Below, in pieces: positions 7,034 through 13,748 of a stretch of 20,657 bases of DNA (its first letter is position 1; each line of letters begins with the position of its first letter). Origin of the DNA: CAYPCH01 sp964409165. GTDB lineage: Bacteria; Bacillota; Clostridia; Acetivibrionales; Acetivibrionaceae. The stretch is taken from contig CAYPCH010000066.1 in NCBI GenBank assembly GCA_964409165.1, positions 1 to 20,657 on the forward strand, in the 5' to 3' direction. The notes below the pieces were generated by a model. It had not been told where the DNA came from. It did not search any database and saw only the letters and a program-made list of their open reading frames with translations. A program made the translations under genes and the position numbers.

Positions 7034-7843
7034 CTATTTTATACCCATTGATATCCTGATTTTATCTGCCATCATAGCAATACATTCCGAATTTGTAGGC
7101 TTACCCTTATTGTAATTTATTGTATAGCCGAACAAAGAATCTATTGTATCCGGATTACCTCTTGTCCATGCACTTTCTATAGCATTTCTTATTGCCCTTT
7201 CTACCTTCTGTGGTGTTGTATTAAACTTTTCAGCAACTACAGGATATAAACTCTTTGTAATGGAATTAAAAACCTTTGAATTCTTAACTGTCTGCAAAAT
7301 CGCTTCACGCAAGTACTGATATCCGGCCATATGAGGAGGAATTCCAACTTCATGCATCAAATTTGTCACCTCTACCTCTATATCATAAGTACGATCTATA
7401 GTCTCATCTTTTACAAGTTCTGTGTTTTTTGTCACCTGTCTGTATGAGAAAGCAGGAAGATACTTTTCTTTATACAGCTGCCTTATTCTCTTAATAAGAA
7501 CTTCCACATCAAAAGGCTTGATTATATAATAATCTGCGCCCAACGAAACTGCTCTCTGAACAAATACATCCTGTCCTATAGCGGAAAGCATTATATATAA
7601 TGGCTTTCGCTCCATATCCATTGTCGAAAGTTTTTCAAGTACTCCGATACCATCAATGTTAGGCATTATAACATCAAGCACCACAACTTCAGGTTTTAAG
7701 GAAACTATCTTGTCTATTGCTTCAAGACCGTCTCTTGCGATACCTACTACATTAATGTCTTCATATTGATCCATATAATCCTTTAGCAAATCCGAAAACT
7801 CAGCATTATCGTCGGCTATTAAAACCGTTATTTCTTCTTTCAT
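7034..7843 (-). CDS. spo0A: Stage 0 sporulation master regulator Spo0A
   Basis: A 269-aa response regulator that, once phosphorylated, binds 0A boxes and commits the cell to sporulation. The receiver domain (about 5-122) has the acidic pair Asp11-Asp12, phosphoacceptor Asp57 in VVVLDVIMPNIDG, Ser87 and Lys109. The C-terminal Spo0A DNA-binding domain (about 150-269) shows HEVGIPPHMAGYQYLREAI, the recognition region TTPQKVERAIRNAIESAW and SLFGYTI. Every phosphorylation residue is present. The ATG follows GAAGGCGG. It lies 25 bases downstream of aroA on the same strand, so it is probably read from the aroA promoter, from an internal one, or both. The commonly seen upstream neighbour spoIVB is absent. 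Downstream is convergent hup. Confidence 0.97.
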   Translation of the reverse strand: MKEEITVLIADDNAEFSDLLKDYMDQYEDINVVGIARDGLEAIDKIVSLKPEVVVLDVIMPNIDGIGVLEKLSTMDMERKPLYIMLSAIGQDVFVQRAVSLGADYYIIKPFDVEVLIKRIRQLYKEKYLPAFSYRQVTKNTELVKDETIDRTYDIEVEVTNLMHEVGIPPHMAGYQYLREAILQTVKNSKVFNSITKSLYPVVAEKFNTTPQKVERAIRNAIESAWTRGNPDTIDSLFGYTINYNKGKPTNSECIAMMADKIRISMGIK

Positions 7844-7868
7844 GACTTATACCGCCTTCTTCCATATT

Positions 7869-9137
7869 TCACTCATAACTTATACTTCCGCCACAGTCTG
7901 AAATCAACTGCACAAATTCCGGAAAAGTAACACTTGCTGCTTCTGCAGTATCAATTGTCGTCTCACCTTCCGAATTCATACCCGCAACAGCTAACGCCAT
8001 AACAATACGATGGTCATCGCATCCGCTGACCTGGGTTCCTTTTAAGCTACTTCTGCGTATAACCAGACCATCCTCAAGTTCCTTTATATCTGCACCCATT
8101 TTACTCAGCTGCTCACACATTACCCTGATTCTATCAGTCTCTTTTAGTCTTGCCTGAGGTACGTTCAAAAGCCTGGTTTCACCTTCTGCAAAACACCCTG
8201 CCACAGCCATGGCAGGAAGTGCATCTGGTATGGCATTCATGTCTATTTCTCTTCCTATTAGCTCTCTACCCTTAATAGCTATACTATTATCCCCTATATC
8301 AACCTTTGCTCCCATATCCTCAAGTATCGACAAAACCAGTTTATCTCCTTGCGGGTCACTCATATCAAGATTGTCTAATACAAATTCCTCCCCTGATATA
8401 GCAGCAAGAACAGCAAAAAAAGTTGCTGAAGAAAAATCCCCGGGAATAGTTGTATTAAACTGTTTATAGTTTTGATTGCCCTTTATATGAAAATGCTTGA
8501 AGTCTTTATTTTCATACTTTATACCCTGCTTGTCAAGCCACCACATTGTAATCTCTACATATGGAATCTCACACAGACGGGTAATAAACACATCGGTATC
8601 TGTCTTAAATAAAGGAGAATTCAAAAGTATAGCAGAAAGAAACTGAGAGTTGACTGAGTCAAGTTCTGTTTTTCCTCCAACAATCTTACCTTTTACAACT
8701 ATTGGGGGAATACCTTTGTTTCTAGTTGAAAAGGCTTCTCCTCCAAGATTATTTATAGCTGTCAGCAAAGACCCCATAGGTCTCTGTCGAATCTGATAAT
8801 CACCTGTGAAAACTGAACTTCCTTCTGCTAATGCAGCTGTTACGACTCCAAAGTTTATAGTTGTTCCAGAATTCCCTACATTGATAACATCAGAAGGTGT
8901 ACATGGTCTTCCATTAAAACCTTCAACTTTAAAAAATCCTTGAGTAAAATCTATTTTTGCACCTAATGCTCTGCATACCTCTACCGCAGATAGTGCATCA
9001 TTTGAAATAAGAGGGTTATAAATCTCGGACACCCCGTCTGCAAGACTTGCCATAAATAACGCTCGAATTGTATGGGACTTAGACCCCGGTATTCTTATAT
9101 TTCCGCCAACCTTTGACTTTCTGACTTTTAATCGCAT
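7869..9137 (-). CDS. aroA: 3-phosphoshikimate 1-carboxyvinyltransferase (EPSP synthase)
   Basis: A 422-aa enzyme of the shikimate pathway that transfers the enolpyruvyl group of PEP to shikimate-3-phosphate on the way to chorismate. It has the two-lobed inside-out barrel signatures: PGSKSHTIRALF (18-29) with the PEP/S3P lysine Lys20, VGNSGTTINFG (87-97), RQRPMG (117-122), PQGDKLVLSILEDMGA, the NAIPDALPAMAV region with the catalytic acid, and LKETDRIRVM near the C-terminus. The ATG has an AAAGGGG site 7 bases upstream. It is followed closely by spo0A. Its 5' flank runs directly into the 101-bp tandem repeat, so the promoter must lie inside or beyond that array. Confidence 0.97.
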   Translation of the reverse strand: MRLKVRKSKVGGNIRIPGSKSHTIRALFMASLADGVSEIYNPLISNDALSAVEVCRALGAKIDFTQGFFKVEGFNGRPCTPSDVINVGNSGTTINFGVVTAALAEGSSVFTGDYQIRQRPMGSLLTAINNLGGEAFSTRNKGIPPIVVKGKIVGGKTELDSVNSQFLSAILLNSPLFKTDTDVFITRLCEIPYVEITMWWLDKQGIKYENKDFKHFHIKGNQNYKQFNTTIPGDFSSATFFAVLAAISGEEFVLDNLDMSDPQGDKLVLSILEDMGAKVDIGDNSIAIKGRELIGREIDMNAIPDALPAMAVAGCFAEGETRLLNVPQARLKETDRIRVMCEQLSKMGADIKELEDGLVIRRSSLKGTQVSGCDDHRIVMALAVAGMNSEGETTIDTAEAASVTFPEFVQLISDCGGSISYE

Positions 9138-9179
9138 TGAAATACCCCTTTACCCCCCATAATCTCTTTAAAACATAAC

Positions 9180-9463
9180 TTCCACTAGCGTTTTCGATTC
9201 TCGCTTATTTGTAAACAAATAGCGACTTAGAAAAAGTGGAATTAATATTTGTCTCATTCCTTGGAATGGTCAAACATTAATTCCACTAGCGTTTTCGATT
9301 CTCGCTTATTTGTAAACAAATAGCGACTTAGAAAAAGTGGAATTAATATTTGTCTCATTCCTTGGAATGGTCAAACATTAATTCCACTAGCGTTTTCGAT
9401 TCTCGCTTATTTGTAAACAAATAGCGACTCGAAAAAGTGGAATTAATATTTGTCTCATTCCTT
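9180..9463. repeat. 101-bp tandem repeat array, 2.8 copies
   Basis: Units start at 9180, 9281 and 9382, a period of exactly 101 bp. The third is cut short at about 9463 and has CTCG where the others have CTTAG. Each unit holds two hairpins. One has outer arms TTCCACT/AGTGGAA and inner arms TTATTTGT/ACAAATA. The other pairs ATTAATATTTG and CATTCC with GGAATGG and CAAACATTAAT. The array fills most of the 532-bp gap (9138-9669) between divergent aroA and the response regulator gene. No coding potential is seen in it. Confidence 0.93.
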
Positions 9464-9589
9464 ACCTCTATTCTAATATAAATTCTAAATAATTCAAATG
9501 AAAAATGTAAAATATATTAGCATTATATAACAAAATTATTCAGTATGCTTTAAGCTTGTGTTACAATAGTATAAAGTGAGCTTAAATAT

Positions 9590-9637
9590 AAGCAATAGCT
9601 AAAAATATAGCTTCGACTATAATTTTAGCTATTGCTT
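9590..9637 (+). promoter_or_regulatory. Long leader hairpin before the response regulator
   Basis: Arms 9590-9610 and 9617-9637 (outer AAGCAATAGCTAAAA / TTTTAGCTATTGCTT) pair over 21 bp with one mismatch around the loop CTTCGA. It ends 32 bases before the start codon. It lacks a T run directly after it, so a role in mRNA stability or attenuation is a guess. Confidence 0.55.
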
Positions 9638-9669
9638 GGTTTATAATTTTAAAAAAGGAATAATAAGTT

Positions 9670-10593
9670 ATGGATGGAGCTATAATGCTTTTGGATTACT
9701 CGGAATATGACCGGGAAAAAGTTAAAATTATATTCGAAAATATTGGTGAGTTTGAATTTATTGAAATAAAAACCTCTGATCAGTATAATAGTTTGAGCCA
9801 GTATCCTGAAAATCTGTCTCTTATTATTATGGATATAGCATTTCCTGTAGAAAAGGAGGGTTTTGGGGTCTTGTCATCCTTGAGGAAAACCCCTGCAACT
9901 TCTAATACTCCTGTTATAATTACCACTAAATCCAATAGTGAAGAATATCGTCGAAATGCACTTAATTTCAATGTCAGTGATTTTGTCTCAAAACCATATC
10001 AGACCAAGCGTTTGGAAAATTCAATACGGAGCATTATGCATATTGAACAGAATTTCAGATATTCTGTCAGCAGTGCTAACGTAATTACAATGTCCATTGA
10101 AGACTATATTATTAAGGAATTCAAAATAGCATCAAGAGCAGGTCAAAATCTTTCTATAATACTGATTACTCCATTAGAAGCTAAAGATTCATCGGATAAG
10201 AAAACGCCAGTTACTGCGGGGCTAAAAGAAAGAATATATGAAATAGCTGCCGAAAAGGCAAAGCTTTCATCAAGGTCAACCGATACCTTTATACTTAACG
10301 ATAATAAGGATATCCTTGCAATACTGCCCTTTACTGATGCCACGGGAGCTCAAATGGTTTTAAAAAAAATTAATAAAAGCATTGATGAAGGTTTGAAAGG
10401 TTTGAATATGTCATATAATGATTGTTTCTATGCAGTACCTGTTACCTTTCCTGACGATGGAAAAAACTTTCAGGCGTTAATGGAAAAAGCCATCAAAAAA
10501 ATAGAGTCCAAAATAATGCTCGAGAAAATAACTTCTATCGGAACAAACGCCATAGACCATGCACGAAAAACATATAAAAAGTTCAAAATTTAA
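9670..10593 (+). CDS. Response regulator: receiver plus degenerate GGDEF-like domain
   Basis: A 307-aa cytoplasmic protein. Residues 3-125 form a receiver domain with phosphoacceptor Asp55 (LSLIIMDIAFP), Thr85-Thr86 and Lys108 (FVSKPY). The usual second acidic residue next to Asp9 is not evident. Residues about 145-285 look like a GGDEF fold: a helix start EDYIIKEFKIASRAGQNLSIILI, then RSTDTFILNDNKDILAILPFTDATGAQMVLKKI, matching the familiar R-x-x-D...LP-x-T-D-x-x-G-A pattern. The GG[D/E]EF signature itself is replaced by NDNKDIL, so cyclase activity is not expected. I infer a phosphorylation-responsive adaptor, perhaps binding protein or nucleotide. Ribosome site AAAGGA. No histidine kinase lies nearby. 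Its stop is only 10 bases from that of the convergent methyltransferase gene. Confidence 0.8.
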   Translation: MDGAIMLLDYSEYDREKVKIIFENIGEFEFIEIKTSDQYNSLSQYPENLSLIIMDIAFPVEKEGFGVLSSLRKTPATSNTPVIITTKSNSEEYRRNALNFNVSDFVSKPYQTKRLENSIRSIMHIEQNFRYSVSSANVITMSIEDYIIKEFKIASRAGQNLSIILITPLEAKDSSDKKTPVTAGLKERIYEIAAEKAKLSSRSTDTFILNDNKDILAILPFTDATGAQMVLKKINKSIDEGLKGLNMSYNDCFYAVPVTFPDDGKNFQALMEKAIKKIESKIMLEKITSIGTNAIDHARKTYKKFKI

Positions 10594-10603
10594 TTTCAAC
10601 CGA

Positions 10604-11743
10604 CTATATTTTCTTTGGCGGAGGCGGTCCGTAAAATTGGTAATAGTTACACTGAATTCTTCCGTTAAACAATTTTCTCTTCTTACTTGCCTTTCTTCCA
10701 AAGAGCTTTTCAAATTCAGGGTGAGATGACAGTACATAATATGACCATGTATCAAATGAGCTAAATACTTTTCCCATTTCCCTGTATAGCTTTTCTACTT
10801 CCCTGATTTCACCAATACGTTCACCATAAGGGGGATTGCATATAATAAATCCGTATTTTTGTCTGGATTTTATTTCCAAAACAGGCATCCTCTGAAGGTG
10901 TATGTGTTTTTCAACTCCTGCTTCCCTTGCATGATATCGGGCAAGACTCATTGCATCCTCACTTATATCCGATCCTTGAATTTGAAGCTCAGCATCCCGT
11001 TTAATCAAATCACGAGCCTCTTTTCTTGCATTATTCCATAATGCTTTTGAAATGTTCGGCCACTTTTCAGAGTCAAATTCCCTATTCAATCCCGGAGCTA
11101 TATTAAGGGCTATCAAAGCAGCCTCTATAGGTATTGTACCCGACCCGCAAAACGGGTCAATAAGAGTTCTCCCTTCTCTCCACCTGCTTATCTGTATCAT
11201 TGCACATGCGAGCGTTTCTTTCAAAGGGGCACCGCCTGCCAATTTTCTGTATCCTCTTTTATGCAAACCTATTCCGCTTGAATCAATGGTAAGTGTAGCC
11301 ATATCCTTCAGTAATGAAACTTCAATCCTGTAGCGGGGACCTTTTTCGTCAAACCATTCCTTTTTATATTTTTGCTTGAGCTTTTCAACAATTGCCTTTT
11401 TAACAATTGCCTGACAGTCAGAAATGCTGAAAAGTTTTGAATCAACAGACTTCCCGTCTACTGGAAATTCTGCTCCGTCTGGTATCCATTCGTCCCAAGG
11501 CAATGCTTTTGTCTTTTCAAACAATTCATCAAAGGTCAGAGCCTGAAACTCTCCCATTTTGATAAGAATACGGTCAGCTGTCCTAATCCATAGGTTTGCT
11601 CTGCATATTGCACTTTCATCTCCAGCAAAAGTTACTTTTCCGTTTTCAACTAACTGGTCGTCATATCCGAGCTTTAAAAGTTCTCTTCCTACAACAGCCT
11701 CTATACCAAAAGCAGATGTAGCAATAAGATGTATCTTTGACAT
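10604..11743 (-). CDS. THUMP-domain RNA methyltransferase (RlmL/YpsC family)
   Basis: A 379-aa S-adenosylmethionine-dependent methyltransferase of the UPF0020 family, related to the N-terminal half of E. coli RlmL (N2-methylguanosine in 23S rRNA) and to B. subtilis YpsC. The N-terminal ferredoxin-like and THUMP region (about 1-155) binds RNA. The catalytic domain (about 160-379) shows GLHKRGYRKLAGGAPLKETLA, the AdoMet loop DPFCGSGT (196-203), Asp259 in GSDIS, and the catalytic NPPYGER (303-309), typical of N2-guanine methylation. The length fits the single-domain form. The ATG follows AGGAAGG. It is probably monocistronic. The precise rRNA target in this organism is inferred from the family only. 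Confidence 0.92.
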   Translation of the reverse strand: MSKIHLIATSAFGIEAVVGRELLKLGYDDQLVENGKVTFAGDESAICRANLWIRTADRILIKMGEFQALTFDELFEKTKALPWDEWIPDGAEFPVDGKSVDSKLFSISDCQAIVKKAIVEKLKQKYKKEWFDEKGPRYRIEVSLLKDMATLTIDSSGIGLHKRGYRKLAGGAPLKETLACAMIQISRWREGRTLIDPFCGSGTIPIEAALIALNIAPGLNREFDSEKWPNISKALWNNARKEARDLIKRDAELQIQGSDISEDAMSLARYHAREAGVEKHIHLQRMPVLEIKSRQKYGFIICNPPYGERIGEIREVEKLYREMGKVFSSFDTWSYYVLSSHPEFEKLFGRKASKKRKLFNGRIQCNYYQFYGPPPPKKI

Positions 11744-11783
11744 AAAAAACCTTCCTCACACTTTATATATTTCACCTTTTCTA

Positions 11784-11827
11784 AGGAAATTGAAGTGCTA
11801 TGTAAAATCTTTATCGCATTCAATATA
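11784..11827 (-). repeat. Double-hairpin dispersed repeat, half copy R3
   Basis: The reverse complement matches the first hairpin of R1 nearly base for base (TATTGAATGCGATAAAGATT, then TTACATAGCACTTCAATTTCC). The CACGAAA hairpin is missing. It lies 41 bases upstream of the methyltransferase start. The remaining gap up to 12120 is AT-rich and I see nothing else in it. Confidence 0.7.
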
Positions 11828-12120
11828 GCATACAATTTATTTGATTCTTTTATTATAACCACTTGCTATCTTTTATACAATTACTTTTTTCCAACTTGTT
11901 TGCTAATAGAAGGTTAAATGTAAAGAGATGTTCCTAAAGTGCGCTCAATACACCATAAAAGAAAACTTTAAACTCTTTAAGAGTCCACACTCAAATTATA
12001 AAAATCCACATATAAGCTTCTACATGATATAAGGACAAAAAATAGATTTGTTTGAATTGTGTAAAAATGTTTTTTTATTAAGTCTTTATTAAGAAGTTAC
12101 TGGTATAAAAAACCAAGCTG

Positions 12121-12149
12121 TTGATATTCATATAATTTTGTTGTATAAT
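12121..12149 (+). promoter_or_regulatory. Promoter of the tandem-riboswitch leader
   Basis: TTGATA (12121-12126) and TATAAT (12144-12149) are 17 bases apart, near-consensus sigma-A. The predicted start is about 30 bases before the first riboswitch, giving a leader of roughly 430 nt to the start codon at 12584. I find no convincing second promoter between the two riboswitches. Confidence 0.75.
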
Positions 12150-12184
12150 ATATATATGTATATAAACTAAATAGTTTTACTAAA

Positions 12185-12270
12185 CGATAAAGGCAAATCT
12201 ACCGAAAGGTAGAGACGCAAAACTACGGGTCTAAAGTCAAAGTGCTATGACAGCCGGGTTGCCATTTAGT
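12185..12270 (+). ncRNA. GEMM-I (c-di-GMP-I) riboswitch 1
   Basis: It has the full GEMM-I core: AAAGGCAAAT, the P1b stem CTACC-GAAA-GGTAG with a GNRA tetraloop, GACGCAAAACTACGGGTC, CTAAAGTC and CTATGACAGCC as tetraloop receptor strands, and GGGTTGCC closing P1. The base equivalent to Vc2 G20 is G, which fits c-di-GMP binding. A terminator-like hairpin follows at 12292, so transcription control is likely. Confidence 0.93.
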
Positions 12271-12291
12271 CTATAAGGTATTGTATCTTAT

Positions 12292-12325
12292 AAGCTCTGA
12301 TTGGTTGACCTATTCAGAGCTTTTG
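12292..12325 (+). terminator. Terminator-like expression platform of riboswitch 1
   Basis: AAGCTCTGA (12292-12300) pairs with TCAGAGCTT (12314-12322), ending in TTTTG. Upstream TATAAG/CTTATA (about 12272-12293) overlaps the left arm by two bases and could act as the alternative structure. Confidence 0.7.
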
Positions 12326-12485
12326 TATTGCCTCTTTAAATAAAATAAAAGAGACACTATTATGACCATTAATGGGTAATAATTTTATTTGTTCCATTTT
12401 TCACAGCATAATCCAGCCAAAGCGTGTGGAACTTACATAGTTCCTAGGCTTTAAAACTAGCCATTTATTGTAACATACCCTTACG

Positions 12486-12564
12486 ACAATAGCAAACTCA
12501 ATGAAAATTGAGGACGCAAAACTACAGGTCTACGGTTATTTTAACCATGACGGCTGAGTTACCG
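12486..12564 (+). ncRNA. GEMM-I-type riboswitch 2, with A at the G20 position
   Basis: It has the GEMM-I core: AGCAAACTC, the stem CTCAAT-GAAA-ATTGAG, GGACGCAAAACTACAGGTC, TACGGTT...AACCATGACGGC and GAGTTACCG. Aligned to Vc2 (AGGGCAAA) the base at position 20 is A, not G. It ends just before the GGGAGG ribosome site (12570-12575), so it probably acts on translation of the gene at 12584. Sequence 12326-12485 between the two riboswitches has only short hairpins (CTCTTT/AAAGAG, GGAAC/GTTCC). Confidence 0.88.
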
Positions 12565-12583
12565 AAAAAGGGAGGTTTTTTGT

Positions 12584-13426
12584 ATGCTAAAACAGCTTAA
12601 AAAAATCATCACGTTGAGCACCGTTGCAGTCTTCTGCCTGAACACAGCATATTCGGCCGGTATTAACACCAAAGAATCAATCAAATCTCATGGAGTCACT
12701 CTCAATGTAATCCCCTCAAAGGTTAATGGCAAAATCACTTTAACTGGTGAAACAGATAACTCTTTGTTAAAAATCCTTGTAGTAAAGGATGAAAAACAAC
12801 TTTGGTACGATGTAAAGCTGGAAGAAGGTAAATTCAACGAAGAAGTGTGGCTTATTGACGGCAAGGGCATGTACAGCGTAGCAATACTTGTTCATAAGGT
12901 TAATAGAGTATACACTTACGGACCAACATTACAGGTTGAAAATATTGCCGATGTCAATAGATTTCTGGTTCCAACCAAACATGTTGAAAGCAGTAATGAA
13001 GAAATTATTGCTAAAGCAAAAGAAATAACCAAAGATTCTGTAACAGCCAAGGAGAAATCTGAAAAAATATATAACTGGGTTAATGAAAATATTAAATATG
13101 ATTATAAAAAATATGCACGGCAACTTAATAAGAATTTTGACAATGATTACGGAGCGCTTAATACTTTAAAAACAGGAACGGGTGTATGTTATGATTACTC
13201 TTCCCTTGTTGCCGCATTAGGAAGAGCTGTAAACCTTGAAGTAAAAGTTATCAAGGGGTATTATGTGAGCATTCCTTCTAAAGAACTTCATGCATGGAAC
13301 GAAATTTATATTCCTGAAGAAGGAAGATGGATCAATCTTGATGCTACATTCGGGAATTCTATAGGCACTGATTTTTTTGATAATAATGACTTCGATAATT
13401 GTCATGAAAAAATTGATGAGTATTAA
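12584..13426 (+). CDS. Secreted transglutaminase-like protein under riboswitch control
   Basis: A 280-aa protein with a signal peptide (LKKIITLSTVAVFCLNTAYSA, cut near residue 25). Residues 35-120 look like a beta-sandwich. Residues about 135-270 form a transglutaminase-like papain-fold core: Cys202 in TGTGVCYDYSSL, His236 in LHAWNEIYI and Asp253 in RWINLDATFG make a complete catalytic triad. Relatives act as cysteine proteases, peptidases or protein cross-linkers at the cell surface. The substrate here is unknown. The ATG has GGGAGG 8 bases upstream, directly after riboswitch 2. It converges on the cellulosome anchor genes. Cyclic-dinucleotide control of an exported enzyme suggests a part in surface remodelling or adhesion (inference). 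Confidence 0.87.
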   Translation: MLKQLKKIITLSTVAVFCLNTAYSAGINTKESIKSHGVTLNVIPSKVNGKITLTGETDNSLLKILVVKDEKQLWYDVKLEEGKFNEEVWLIDGKGMYSVAILVHKVNRVYTYGPTLQVENIADVNRFLVPTKHVESSNEEIIAKAKEITKDSVTAKEKSEKIYNWVNENIKYDYKKYARQLNKNFDNDYGALNTLKTGTGVCYDYSSLVAALGRAVNLEVKVIKGYYVSIPSKELHAWNEIYIPEEGRWINLDATFGNSIGTDFFDNNDFDNCHEKIDEY

Positions 13427-13450
13427 TTTCAAGTCAACTTAAGTGATAAA

Positions 13451-13586
13451 CTCAACTTTCCCACTTATAGTGTTTTGAGGCTCTGGTGCTCACAAGTTAA
13501 GGGCAAAAAGTTTACTTTTTGCCCTTAACTTGTGAGCATCGTTGCGTTAGCGGCAAAGAGCCCATAAATACTGTGGGAAAGTTGAG
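13451..13586 (+). repeat. MITE-like palindromic repeat, copy C
   Basis: A 136-bp element from CTCAACTTTCCCAC to GTGGGAAAGTTGAG, so the terminal inverted repeats are perfect over 14 bp. Its centre (13488-13537) is a perfect palindrome with 23-bp arms (GCTCACAAGTTAAGGGCAAA...) around TTTA, which copies A and B lack. Flanks TGATAAA and TTGTAAA match at only 5 of 7 positions. It separates the convergent transglutaminase and anchor 1 genes. Confidence 0.88.
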
Positions 13587-13617
13587 TTGTAAATTAATAT
13601 TACTTTTGCTTCTAATG

Positions 13618-13680
13618 AAATCGAGTACCCATTGAGGGTACTCAATTTTGCCCGATTTCCTTTCAGGAAATGACCCTAAT
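13618..13680 (-). repeat. Terminator-linked hairpin repeat, copy H3
   Basis: Third member of the family at 1939 and 3817. Hairpin GAGTACCC/GGGTACTC, then CAATTTTGCCCG, then hairpin ATTTCC-TTTC-AGGAAAT, then GACCCTAAT beside the A run of the anchor 1 terminator. Confidence 0.65.
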
Positions 13681-13719
13681 AAAAAGCTACTGACTTTAAA
13701 ATAAAGTACAGCAGTTTTT
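13681..13719 (-). terminator. Terminator of the anchor 1 gene
   Basis: On the minus strand CTGCTGTACTTTA pairs with TAAAGTCAGTAG (one bulge, one G-U), followed by TTTTTA. It lies about 30 bases after the stop codon. Confidence 0.75.
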
Positions 13720-13748
13720 CATTTTCTGTATTATTAAACCCTGCAAAT

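Noticed and set aside
9180..9463. CRISPR array
   Set aside because: Units are identical along their whole 101 bp with no distinct spacers, and no cas genes are present.
12486..12564. Riboswitch 2 as a decayed aptamer because GAGTTACC pairs poorly with AGCAAA
   Set aside because: The well-studied Vc2 aptamer also ends GGTTACCG, so this P1 end is normal; the only notable change is A at position 20.
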